A stretch of 12,461 nucleotides of DNA from CAZESH01 sp964514665 (GCA_964514665.1 CAZESH010000111.1:1-12461); one strand, 5' to 3'; shown: positions 1-7,237, counted from the stretch's first letter. Numbers and translations: made by a program. The notes: a model not told the origin generated them from the sequence alone.

Positions 1-1212
1 GTTTTTGACAATGCACTGGAGCTCGATTTTGTCAGAGGAACCAGTTTGATCCGCAAGGATTACAATGTGCCGCAAGCGTTGAAAAACCAGGTGTTTGACG
101 GCAACCAACTGCTTTTTGCCATCGCCAATCCGGAAGACGGGGTGGTCGATCGCAGGGAATTCGAGACGCTGCCCGCCAACTTTGACAATATCGTGAAAAA
201 TTTCGGAATTCGTTTCAAAACCTCATTTCCCAGCCGGTTCATCAAGGCAAGTCCGGTTTATTGGATCGATGCGGGGATGGCCGATGATCCCAATACGGCC
301 GGTTATGATCCATTGTCATCAGGCGCGCTCCCGTATCAATTCCCCAGCTCGGGCATTCCGTCATATGACGATCGCCCCGCCAATCGGGAGTTGGTTCCAT
401 CTAAAAGAGGGACATTGAAAATAGCCTTTGATCCTTCTATTCGGCAAATCGCCGGAACGATCATTACCGCTTTTCATTACGATCCGATCAACAAAATGTG
501 GGACCGCTTAGGCGGGGTAGTGGATACGAAGAAAAATACGATTGAAGTTCCGTTTGAACAGTTCGGTTACTATGTGGTTGGCGAGTTGAGCTATTCTTTT
601 GCCGATGTCACCCAGCATCCTTACGCAAGAAACGAGCTCGAAGCGATTTATGCCAAAGGTGTGATGAATTCGATCAATTCAGGTGAATTCGGCGTCGACT
701 ATTACGTGACTCGGGGCGAATTTACGAGAATGATTGTCCGTGCCCTGGATATTCCATTGAATTATTTGACGGGAGGCTCCCATTTCGACGACGTGCCGTA
801 TTTGATCAATCCGGACGGATTATGGGATTACCGTTATATAGAGACAGCTGCAAGAGAAGGCATCGTTCGCGGGACACTGCCGCGCATATTCGAGCCGAAC
901 AATTATTTGACACGCGAGCAAGCGGCGTACATCATCGCGGTGGCCTTGAATCTTAAAATGGAAACCAACGCGACCAAAGCAAAAGCGGCGGTGCAAAAAG
1001 CGTTTAAGGACGGCGCAGACATCTCCTATTATTTCCAATCCGCAGTCGCCGCTATCGCCAAGAAGGGTTTCATCAGCGGATCGCCGATTGATGTAAACAA
1101 TCAGAAAGCGGGTTATGTGTTCAAACCTCAGGCTGACTTGACTAGAGCTGATGCTTCCATCATCCTGTCTAAGGTAATGGCCGATCTTAAGAAGCTGCCC
1201 AAAATGAACTGA
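1..1212 (+). CDS. SLH-domain cell-surface protein, C-terminal part (5' end outside window)
   Basis: The reading frame is open from base 1, so the gene starts upstream; 403 residues are visible. The first ~190 residues are a beta-rich region of unknown role. Its last part (about 130-195, with GTIITAFHYDP and FGYYVVGEL) resembles the linker that often precedes SLH triplets in large Paenibacillus exoproteins. Three SLH modules follow: from FADVTQHPYARNELEAIYAKG (about base 598), from HFDDVPYLINPDGLWDYRYI (about 781) and from FKDGADISYYFQSAVAAIAKKG (about 1009). Their TRAE-like motifs are TRGE, TREQ and TRAD. In known families SLH triplets bind pyruvylated secondary cell-wall polymer and hold the protein on the peptidoglycan surface. 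The missing N-terminus presumably carries the signal peptide and catalytic or adhesive domains, so the function beyond anchoring cannot be given. An in-frame TTG at 46 is not a credible start because the frame continues upstream without a stop. Confidence 0.93.
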   Translation, partial: VFDNALELDFVRGTSLIRKDYNVPQALKNQVFDGNQLLFAIANPEDGVVDRREFETLPANFDNIVKNFGIRFKTSFPSRFIKASPVYWIDAGMADDPNTAGYDPLSSGALPYQFPSSGIPSYDDRPANRELVPSKRGTLKIAFDPSIRQIAGTIITAFHYDPINKMWDRLGGVVDTKKNTIEVPFEQFGYYVVGELSYSFADVTQHPYARNELEAIYAKGVMNSINSGEFGVDYYVTRGEFTRMIVRALDIPLNYLTGGSHFDDVPYLINPDGLWDYRYIETAAREGIVRGTLPRIFEPNNYLTREQAAYIIAVALNLKMETNATKAKAAVQKAFKDGADISYYFQSAVAAIAKKGFISGSPIDVNNQKAGYVFKPQADLTRADASIILSKVMADLKKLPKMN

Positions 1213-1222
1213 TTTTATTTCA

Positions 1223-1271
1223 ATAAGAAGAGATCCGTTTCGCGATCTATGCGGAATTGGTCTTTTCTTAT
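1223..1271 (+). terminator. Imperfect stem-loop after the SLH gene, possible terminator
   Basis: ATAAGAAGAGA (1223-1233) pairs with TCTTTTCTTAT (1261-1271) with one G-U pair, and TCCG (1234-1237) can pair with CGGA (1252-1255) inside it. The U-rich stretch lies in the 3' arm and there is no clear T-run after it. It is therefore a weak candidate for an intrinsic terminator. Confidence 0.35.
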
Positions 1272-1461
1272 ATATGAAGATAAAGGTATGGCTTTATTAA
1301 GCTGGAAAATGTTTAGCAATGACGCAAGCGCAGGGTTAATTGTATACTAGTTTTTGTAGTGAAATGCTACATAATTCTCTATATCAATCGTATAGAACAA
1401 ATAGTGTAAGAACATTTTTAACAAGAATTAATAAAACTCCAAGATTTTTTTTGAAAGCCGC

Positions 1462-1485
1462 AACTTTTTTCAGAACAGAGCGTTT
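1462..1485 (+). promoter_or_regulatory. ECF-sigma-like promoter P1 of the S-layer gene
   Basis: AAC (1462-1464) is followed by exactly 16 bases and then CGTTT (1481-1485). This matches the AAC-N16-CGT geometry of SigW/SigM/SigX-type promoters. The bases before AAC (GCCGC) do not match the TGA of the usual -35. The segment GCGTTTAATATCATATA (1480-1496) recurs with one mismatch at 4988-5004 before the next secreted-protein gene. TATCAT (1488-1493) inside it could instead be a vegetative -10 box, but no good -35 goes with it. If used as an ECF promoter, the transcript would begin near 1490 and carry a leader of over 200 bases. Confidence 0.5.
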
Positions 1486-1563
1486 AATATCATATATATC
1501 ATAAACTGACTCTAAAACCTGATAAAATCAAGGGTTGGTTTGGATAATTTTCACAAAATGCTC

Positions 1564-1592
1564 TTTACGATGCAGAGGTGCCATTGTATAAT
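1564..1592 (+). promoter_or_regulatory. Vegetative (SigA-type) promoter P2 of the S-layer gene
   Basis: TTTACG (1564-1569, 4 of 6 to TTGACA) is followed by a 17-base spacer and a perfect TATAAT (1587-1592). Transcription would start near 1599, giving a leader of about 115 bases to the first start codon or 195 to the second. Confidence 0.6.
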
Positions 1593-1614
1593 GTTAGAGT
1601 GGTATTCATGTCTC

Positions 1615-1636
1615 TGCGTTTACTTATGCGTTTACT
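1615..1636 (+). repeat. Tandem 10-bp direct repeat in the S-layer mRNA leader
   Basis: TGCGTTTACT occurs at 1615-1624 and again at 1627-1636, with a 12-bp period. It lies just after the predicted P2 start point. The core GCGTTTA also occurs at 1480 and 4988 in the other upstream regions, and once inside the first gene (1000-1006). It could be a binding site or part of the leader structure; its role is unknown. Confidence 0.6.
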
Positions 1637-1640
1637 AGTT

Positions 1641-1664
1641 TCTGCAGCATTTAATAGCTGCAGA
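1641..1664 (+). repeat. Perfect 8-bp inverted repeat (hairpin) in the S-layer leader
   Basis: TCTGCAGC (1641-1648) and GCTGCAGA (1657-1664) pair perfectly around an 8-base AT-rich loop (ATTTAATA). No T-run follows, so it is not a terminator. A 5' leader stem such as this could stabilise a very abundant mRNA, which is an inference from position only. Confidence 0.55.
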
Positions 1665-1696
1665 TATCATTTATAGTAAATTTTGCTCAACTCTGG

Positions 1697-1718
1697 AAAG
1701 GGGGTGAATCGGCCAATG
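1697..1718 (+). promoter_or_regulatory. First ribosome binding site and alternative start (ATG 1716) of the S-layer gene
   Basis: AAAGGGGGTGA (1697-1707) matches the complement of the 16S 3' end, AAAGGAGGTGA, at 10 of 11 positions. It sits 8 bases before ATG 1716-1718. This ATG is in frame with the main start at 1794 and adds 26 residues, many of them Ser, Gln and Lys, ahead of the signal peptide. GGTGA (1703-1707) could pair with TCACC (1754-1758), which would mask this site. Confidence 0.6.
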
Positions 1719-1773
1719 AGGGATACGAGCTTATCTATTTCCAAACAAAACTCTCACCAACCGAAACAATATC

Positions 1774-1796
1774 AAGGAGGAGAAAAAAAGGTTATG
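1774..1796 (+). promoter_or_regulatory. Second ribosome binding site of the S-layer gene (ATG 1794)
   Basis: AAGGAGG (1774-1780) precedes ATG 1794 by 13 bases, which is longer than usual. The start is supported by the classical signal peptide that follows directly (MKKSLSLLLA). Confidence 0.65.
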
Positions 1797-4700
1797 AAAA
1801 AAAGTTTATCCTTACTGCTCGCAATAGCTATGGTGTTCTCCATGTTCGCATCCGTAGCATTTGCAGCGAACACACCACAAACCGCTCTTGAAAAATTCAA
1901 TGCCCTTAAGGACAAAGGAATTTTCACGGGTATCAATGACGCTGGGGATCCAGGTCTGGATCAACAAATGACACGCGCTCAAGCTGCTGTCGTCATTGCG
2001 AAATTATTCGGACTTGATACTTCCACACCGCCTGCAACTGCAACATTTAAAGACGTACCTACGACTCACTGGGCAAACGCGTACGTAGAAGCTGCTGTTA
2101 AAGCCGGCATCATCCATGGCGTCAGCGCTACGAAGTACAGCGACAAAAGCCAAGTGACGACCGAGCAACTGGCAACCATGCTGGTACTTGGATTGGGTCT
2201 TCAAGTTGATGCCAACGCAACGGTTCAAGGCTCCGCATCTGCTTGGGCTCAAAAATACGTTGCTGCCGCAGTAGCTAACAACCTGCTTCCTGCAGCTGAC
2301 AGCTACAAGCAAGCAGCTCTTCGCGAAGCGCTTGTAAATGCTTCTTACAGCACTTATGTTGAAGTTGAGGCTGCTAAGCAACCTGCAACTGTAGGTGTTG
2401 CTTCTCTGACAGCTACTGGTGCAAAAGTATTGACTGTAACTTTCACTGGTGCAGTTGATAAAACAAAAGCAGCACTGGCTTTGACTCGTAATGGTACTGC
2501 TGTATCCGATGTTACCACTGCATTTGCTGACGATGCGAAATCTGCTACATTGACTCTGAACACTAAAATCAATGAAGCTACGTATGCAGTTACGCTGAGC
2601 GGTATTGACAATCTGGACTCTGAAAAAGCTTCCGCTTCCGTCGATGCTAAAGTTGAAATGATCAAAACGATCGACATTACTACGGCTTCCGACACGCTTC
2701 CGTTGGCTAACGGTGTTAAAGTTGAGTTTGTTGCCAAAAATCAGTACGGTGAAAAAACCGATCTTTCTGCTGGTAGCTTTACTTTCTCCACTGGCGGTGT
2801 AACTTATACAACTGTATCCGGTGAACAAGCTATCAAACTGGATCTGTCTGGTAAAGCTAAAGGAGACAAAGTTCCGGTAACGGTAATTTACTCCGACAGC
2901 AACAGCACAGCTCAAGCTAATAAGATTTTCACAGTGGGTGAAGCTCCGATCGTTTCCAAAGTCGAAGTTGGCGATTTGATGGATGCTGATGGAAACATGC
3001 TTGATTCTATCGAAGCTGGTAAAACAGCATATGTAGACATTAAAGCATACGATCAATATGGTGTACGTGTTAGCGACGCTGCTACATTGAATGACGGAGG
3101 AAAGGGTGTTACGGTTGTTATTCCTGACAGCGATTTGCTGAAAGGTACATCCAACACAGTTACAACAAACCCTGCATTCGTTGCTTCTGTGGTAGGCGAT
3201 TATGGTGACGATGCGGCTTTCTCTGCTAAGTCTGGTGCTTCTGCAAAAGATGTAACTGTAACATTCTTTGCGAATGGTACAGGACAAAGTGTATCTAAAG
3301 TGATTCATATTTCTACACCTGCTGTTCCAGCTACAGTAGAATTTGGTAACTATACAGATACTATTGCTAAAGACGACGCACCGGTATTCATTCCGTTGGT
3401 AGTGAAAGATGCAAGCGGCAAATTGTTGACAGCTCAACAAATTGCAGATAATGCTAGCAAATTCACAACTTATGCAATTGGTGGTCAAGCTACGATTCCG
3501 GCTGATGGATCAAGCACTGTTGCTGGTGTTAGTCTTAATGTAACAAACGGTATTCAAACTACTGGTTCTGATAAAGGTAAACTTGCTCTTTCCACATTCC
3601 CTAATACGGGTAACGGGCAAGTTGTGGTTATGCTGAAAGATTATCCAACTCAAAAATCAACCTTTAATGTTGCAGTAAATGCCGCTCGCGTTGCTGATCA
3701 TATCAGTGTAAGTGAAGCAGCTGCCGCTAAGTTGATTAACGGCGCAACATCTGAACTTAAATTTAAAACTTATGATCAATACAATGGTGATTGGAAAAAC
3801 ACTACTACTACAGTAACTGATTATGTTTATCTGAAACTGGAGAAAGTAAGCGGAACTGGTGTAGGTGTTACTACCACAGGTGCTGCAAGCTTGGCTGTTG
3901 GCGGTACAGTGAAATTGGCTGCTTCTTCTGTATTCGACACTGCTATTAACTGGGTTGCACCTGCATCTGGAGGAGAGGGCACGTATAAATTGACTGCTAC
4001 TCTTTATAAAATTAACTCTTCCGGTCCAGATACTGAATTGAGCAACGTTACAAGTACAATTGAAGTTACCGATGGTAAGTCCTTGACCTTAACTTATGCG
4101 GTAGCAGCTGACAGTGTAACGAATAATACCCTGTTCTCGACAAATGTAACAGGAACAACCTATGGTAACTACGCAGCAGCAGCAGCAGCATATCCGCTGT
4201 ATGGTAAAGCCATCAAGGTTACTGCAAAAGATTCTAATGGAAATACTGTTGCATTGCCAAGCGTTATCACTCAAATTACATCTTCCAACAGTAGCATTGT
4301 AGCAACTGATGGATCGGGTCATGTAATTGGATTGGCTGACGGTACTGCAAGCATCAGCGTTGTATTCACAACGCCGAACGGCGCATCGGCTTCTAATCTT
4401 AACTTGACAGTTACGAAAGATGTTCCTGTTGTAGCAACGATGACTGGAGACAAAACTTCGAACAGTGCTTTAACTGCTGATATTAGCAATGGCGGTGCTG
4501 GTATCTATGCTTGGAATGCCAAATTGTTCAACAAGCTGACGATTGATGACCAATATGGTACCGAGTATGTTCAAGATGCTACACACAATGATGTTATGAA
4601 TGCAGCTTATGGATTGCATCTGATTTACTACATCTCTGACATTAAACACCATGGAACGGAGTCTAATGATACGGTAACAGTGAACAGCACAACCGGACTT

Positions 4701-4802
4701 GTTCAACTTACTTCTACCGGAACTGCTGACATCGCAAGCTTCGTATTGCATGCTCTTGCTCCGAATGGTAAAGATGTTTCTGTAGAAATTACAGTTGACT
4801 AA
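1794..4802 (+). CDS. S-layer protein with N-terminal SLH domains and Ig-like repeats
   Basis: From ATG 1794 this is 1002 residues; a second in-frame start at 1716 would give 1028. Residues 1-24 are a signal peptide cleaved probably at AFA|AN. An SLH triplet spans about 27-190. Only the first module keeps a TR motif (TRAQ, 60-63); the second has TTEQ (122-125) and the third ALRE (175-178). The rest is Thr/Ser/Ala/Gly/Val-rich beta structure with Ig-like units. A recurring NQYG, YDQYG, YDQYN or DDQYG motif appears near residues 316, 420, 660 and 918, and a Big_2-like unit (SSNSSIVATDGSGHVIGLAD) lies near 825-850. Size, composition, biased codon use, the long multi-promoter leader and the strong terminator fit a major surface-array protein bound to cell-wall polymer. 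That it forms the lattice is inferred. A stretch of six Ala (794-799) is coded by six identical GCA codons. Confidence 0.9.
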   Translation: MKKSLSLLLAIAMVFSMFASVAFAANTPQTALEKFNALKDKGIFTGINDAGDPGLDQQMTRAQAAVVIAKLFGLDTSTPPATATFKDVPTTHWANAYVEAAVKAGIIHGVSATKYSDKSQVTTEQLATMLVLGLGLQVDANATVQGSASAWAQKYVAAAVANNLLPAADSYKQAALREALVNASYSTYVEVEAAKQPATVGVASLTATGAKVLTVTFTGAVDKTKAALALTRNGTAVSDVTTAFADDAKSATLTLNTKINEATYAVTLSGIDNLDSEKASASVDAKVEMIKTIDITTASDTLPLANGVKVEFVAKNQYGEKTDLSAGSFTFSTGGVTYTTVSGEQAIKLDLSGKAKGDKVPVTVIYSDSNSTAQANKIFTVGEAPIVSKVEVGDLMDADGNMLDSIEAGKTAYVDIKAYDQYGVRVSDAATLNDGGKGVTVVIPDSDLLKGTSNTVTTNPAFVASVVGDYGDDAAFSAKSGASAKDVTVTFFANGTGQSVSKVIHISTPAVPATVEFGNYTDTIAKDDAPVFIPLVVKDASGKLLTAQQIADNASKFTTYAIGGQATIPADGSSTVAGVSLNVTNGIQTTGSDKGKLALSTFPNTGNGQVVVMLKDYPTQKSTFNVAVNAARVADHISVSEAAAAKLINGATSELKFKTYDQYNGDWKNTTTTVTDYVYLKLEKVSGTGVGVTTTGAASLAVGGTVKLAASSVFDTAINWVAPASGGEGTYKLTATLYKINSSGPDTELSNVTSTIEVTDGKSLTLTYAVAADSVTNNTLFSTNVTGTTYGNYAAAAAAYPLYGKAIKVTAKDSNGNTVALPSVITQITSSNSSIVATDGSGHVIGLADGTASISVVFTTPNGASASNLNLTVTKDVPVVATMTGDKTSNSALTADISNGGAGIYAWNAKLFNKLTIDDQYGTEYVQDATHNDVMNAAYGLHLIYYISDIKHHGTESNDTVTVNSTTGLVQLTSTGTADIASFVLHALAPNGKDVSVEITVD
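4173..4190 (+). repeat. (GCA)6 trinucleotide repeat inside the S-layer gene
   Basis: Six perfect GCA units, in frame, code for six consecutive alanines (residues 794-799 from ATG 1794). A slip of one unit would add or remove an Ala without a frameshift. Confidence 0.95.
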
Positions 4803-4822
4803 TCTTTACTAAACTGAAAACG

Positions 4823-4856
4823 AAAAACCCCTTGTCTAACAGACAAGGGGTTTTTT
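4823..4856 (+). terminator. Strong intrinsic terminator of the S-layer gene
   Basis: A perfect stem with the core ACCCCTTGTCT and AGACAAGGGGT surrounds a three-base loop (AAC, 4838-4840) and is followed by TTTTTT (4851-4856). The A-run before the stem means it could also work on the opposite strand, although no convergent gene is present. Confidence 0.95.
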
Positions 4857-4879
4857 ATATTAAAATGATATGATAAATA

Positions 4880-4918
4880 TTGACACCTGATTGACACAAT
4901 AAAATGATAAAATAAAAT
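4880..4918 (+). promoter_or_regulatory. Vegetative-type promoter candidate with doubled -35 box
   Basis: TTGACAC occurs at 4880-4886 and 4891-4897, 11 bases apart. The second TTGACA (4891-4896) is 16 bases from TAAAAT (4913-4918, 5 of 6). The region is very AT-rich, so -10 matches are easy to find by chance. If used, it gives the next gene a leader of about 100 bases. Confidence 0.4.
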
Positions 4919-4965
4919 TAAATCGCATTAGAATAATTTAAATGAGAAAGTATTAAATTACATCA

Positions 4966-4993
4966 TGAAACTTTTTAATTAATCAATGCGTTT
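4966..4993 (+). promoter_or_regulatory. ECF-sigma-like promoter of the secreted-protein gene
   Basis: TGAAAC (4966-4971) is an exact match to the -35 consensus of SigW/SigM-type ECF promoters. It is followed by 17 bases and CGTTT (4989-4993). The segment from 4988 to 5004 repeats the S-layer upstream element at 1480-1496 with one mismatch. A start point near 5000 leaves room for the AGGAGG site at 5012. The usual spacer is 16, so 17 is slightly long. Confidence 0.55.
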
Positions 4994-5011
4994 AATATTA
5001 TATAAAAAATC

Positions 5012-5029
5012 AGGAGGATGGACCTAGTG
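5012..5029 (+). promoter_or_regulatory. Ribosome binding site that selects GTG 5027
   Basis: AGGAGG (5012-5017) touches the in-frame ATG at 5018, leaving no spacer, so that ATG cannot be used with this site. The in-frame GTG at 5027 is 9 bases downstream, a normal distance. Confidence 0.75.
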
Positions 5030-7147
5030 ACTAAGCATCAGATAAGAATAATGTTTCAAGGATTTCTCGGTATTATCCTAATCTTGTCGCTTGTAACGCC
5101 AGTAATAGCAGCAGATAATACAAAGGAAATAGTGCAGACTTCCGCTCCAAAGGTCGGTACGGTCACGTTAAAGGCTAATGTAACAGCGGACATTATCAAT
5201 TTAAACTTAGTACCGTCAGATAGAGGGCAAACGGCTTCATTTACTTTAAGCGTACATAATAACAGTAAATACGATATTAATTTTGTGGATTACTGGGTGA
5301 ATCTTCTATCCAAATCTGGCAGCAAATTCTCAGTTAATTTGGCACCGACAAATGTAGATAAAATACCGGCGCAATCTTCACAAGATGTGCAATTTTACAG
5401 CAGTGTAGGAAAAACGGTTAAAGCCACCGATTTAATTTTTCAAATGATCGAATGGGACTTCACGCTAGACAGCTACGAAAGAGTATTAGCTAATGTAACA
5501 GTTCCGCAAAGATATGCCTATGTTACGGCAGCTAATGTCCAACGTGCCGTGATAACGGATAGCTCTAAATTAAATGTCACTATAAAGCAAGCCATTATTG
5601 GGAAAAGCGATACCTATTACAGACCAGCCATTAAGATAAACATTAAAAACAGCGGGAACAAAGGAATTACACTGCCTGATTATCAATTTTATGTCTTAAC
5701 GTCAGAAGGTCTCATGTATCAGATGCAGGTAAATGGATTGAACGGTACAAACTTGGGGCCGTTGATCGATATGGATTTCCAATTGACCGGTTCAATTCCG
5801 ATAGAAGTAAAAACCGGCAATTGGAAGCTAGTGATGATGAATACGCTAACCGATAAAAAGATAAATTTACCACTCGCATTGTTTGCACTACCTAAAGCGG
5901 AAAGTCAGGATTCTGCCACGGATATAGGGAAATATTACACATTTTCTGATGCGAACGGAATATATAATATTAAATTAAATTCAATTAATAGATTGCCGAT
6001 TGAAGATCAGGACATTATTGCTGCCAATTTAATCCTAACCAATAATAGTAATGAGACAGTGGTTATTCCATCCCTCACCGGAACTTATCAATTGGATGAT
6101 AATGTGGAACGTACCGCAACCGTTATAGTTCCCGATAAAATAATCGGAATCAAACCGGGAGAGTCAATAGATGTCCAAGCAATGTGCAAGATACCATATA
6201 CGTTCGATGTATCAAATTTAAAATTAAAAATACAGGAGAAGGATTCAAGCGGATCGACAGCCGCATTACCTGTAGATTTGGTCTCATTCACATATTCTGG
6301 GGATTTCAATCCGGTTCGGCAAATTGCAGCAGGACAAAATTATCAAATAACGGATTTAGGCAGCAGATCCAGCGTGATAATTCGCAAAGCCATAACATAC
6401 AGTGGCGATACAGCGAACATTTTTGCAGCACAAGTAACCTTTCAAAATAAAGAAAAGAGATTAACCAACATAGAAAAAATGGCGGGATATTTCAAGCTGC
6501 CGGATGGCACGGTATTCCCTGCAACATTAACAGATGTAAAGGATAAAGTATCTCCTAGCGGAACTGGCTTGGTTTATGCATGGGCGACCATTCCAAAAGA
6601 TGTGGATACAAAATCTTTGCAGTTGGTGCTAGGAAAAGCAGTAGAAAACGTAGATACCACCGGAACTCAGTTAGTGGGCTATGTGAATCCGATAGGCTTT
6701 AACCTGCCTTCCGAAAAACCGGAACAGCAAGGATTACAGAATATGGATGCTTATCCGTATGACCTTACTATTAACCATGTTTCTACACAGGTCATGTATC
6801 AAACGGGTGTACTGGATTTGAAATTTGACTACAACATGCTGAAAAATCTTTTGGTCAAAACTGATACAAACGCCCAACAGCTTGTAGTAGAGGTTAAGGA
6901 CGATGCCAATAACATTAGTTTTTCAAAAGAGCTTAATTTTGAACATGCAGCTGATGGAACAGTGAGTGATACAACACTAAAGCTTGGCAGTAATTCAATG
7001 GAAATTAAATTTAGCGATGATCCAAACCTTGTATTTAAAATAAATAATTTAAAAGATTTCAGCTTTAATGTTTATCAACAAATGCAATCGGGGCAAAGGA
7101 AATTAATCACCACGAAGAAAGTAACATGGTTTACAGTGACTGACTGA
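5027..7147 (+). CDS. Secreted protein of unknown function with tandem beta-sandwich-like repeats
   Basis: From GTG 5027 the product is 706 residues. Residues 1-28 form a signal peptide (hydrophobic core FLGIILILSLVTPVI, cleavage near IAA|DN). I do not recognise a named family. The remainder reads as about five divergent units, starting near residues 45, 181, 312, 449 and 578. Each opens with a hydrophobic strand, then a [A/L]-x-hydrophobic-x-hydrophobic-x-N strand (SFTLSVHN, AIKINIKN, AANLILTN, AAQVTFQN, LDLKFDYN), and most end in a strand like WKLVMMN or LKLKIQE. Such N-rich strand pairs are common in Ig-like secreted domains. No SLH, LPxTG, lipobox or catalytic motif is visible, so any wall attachment would be through another protein. 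It follows the S-layer gene after a terminator and shares its ECF-like promoter element, which suggests an S-layer-associated or envelope-stress role. It is visibly more AT-rich than the genes downstream. Confidence 0.85.
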   Translation: MTKHQIRIMFQGFLGIILILSLVTPVIAADNTKEIVQTSAPKVGTVTLKANVTADIINLNLVPSDRGQTASFTLSVHNNSKYDINFVDYWVNLLSKSGSKFSVNLAPTNVDKIPAQSSQDVQFYSSVGKTVKATDLIFQMIEWDFTLDSYERVLANVTVPQRYAYVTAANVQRAVITDSSKLNVTIKQAIIGKSDTYYRPAIKINIKNSGNKGITLPDYQFYVLTSEGLMYQMQVNGLNGTNLGPLIDMDFQLTGSIPIEVKTGNWKLVMMNTLTDKKINLPLALFALPKAESQDSATDIGKYYTFSDANGIYNIKLNSINRLPIEDQDIIAANLILTNNSNETVVIPSLTGTYQLDDNVERTATVIVPDKIIGIKPGESIDVQAMCKIPYTFDVSNLKLKIQEKDSSGSTAALPVDLVSFTYSGDFNPVRQIAAGQNYQITDLGSRSSVIIRKAITYSGDTANIFAAQVTFQNKEKRLTNIEKMAGYFKLPDGTVFPATLTDVKDKVSPSGTGLVYAWATIPKDVDTKSLQLVLGKAVENVDTTGTQLVGYVNPIGFNLPSEKPEQQGLQNMDAYPYDLTINHVSTQVMYQTGVLDLKFDYNMLKNLLVKTDTNAQQLVVEVKDDANNISFSKELNFEHAADGTVSDTTLKLGSNSMEIKFSDDPNLVFKINNLKDFSFNVYQQMQSGQRKLITTKKVTWFTVTD

Positions 7148-7168
7148 TTGTAAATAATTAAAATTTTG

Positions 7169-7194
7169 CCCGTCATTAAATGGCGGGTTTTTTT
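7169..7194 (+). terminator. Intrinsic terminator after the repeat-protein gene
   Basis: CCCGTCA (7169-7175) pairs with TGGCGGG (7181-7187), with one U-G pair, around loop TTAAA. Seven T residues follow (7188-7194). Confidence 0.9.
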
Positions 7195-7237
7195 ATTTTA
7201 AGTCAACCTAACAGAAACAAAAAGCATAAAAAGAAGG

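Larger units (their letters stand above)
1213..1715 (+). other. ~500-base AT-rich non-coding region upstream of the S-layer gene
   Basis: I see no credible coding region here. From left to right it holds a weak terminator-like stem (1223-1271), a small inverted repeat TGTAG-N7-CTACA (1355-1371) of unknown meaning, T-tracts around 1445-1470, an ECF-like promoter (1462-1485), a vegetative-type promoter (1564-1592), a tandem TGCGTTTACT repeat (1615-1636) and an 8-bp hairpin (1641-1664). Long untranslated leaders with several promoters are typical of S-layer genes, so most of this region is probably the S-layer promoter and mRNA leader. Confidence 0.7.

Noticed and set aside
1338..1371. TATACT and the TGTAG/CTACA inverted repeat as a promoter or small RNA
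   Set aside because: No -35 box at a proper distance and no terminator follow, so there is too little to call a feature.
1683..1685. TTG 1683 as the start of the S-layer gene
   Set aside because: It lies upstream of the AAAGGGGGTGA ribosome binding site and has none of its own. ATG 1716 or ATG 1794 is far better supported.
2004..3488. Long open frame of 494 codons on the - strand inside the S-layer gene
   Set aside because: It lies wholly antisense to a strongly supported gene. Its product is rich in Cys, Ser, Arg and Ile with no domain logic, which is what the reverse frame of a repetitive Ala/Thr/Val-rich gene yields. No ribosome binding site was recognised.
5018..5020. ATG 5018 as the start of the repeat-protein gene
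   Set aside because: It directly abuts AGGAGG (5012-5017), leaving no spacer. GTG 5027 has a 9-base spacer and gives a normal signal peptide.
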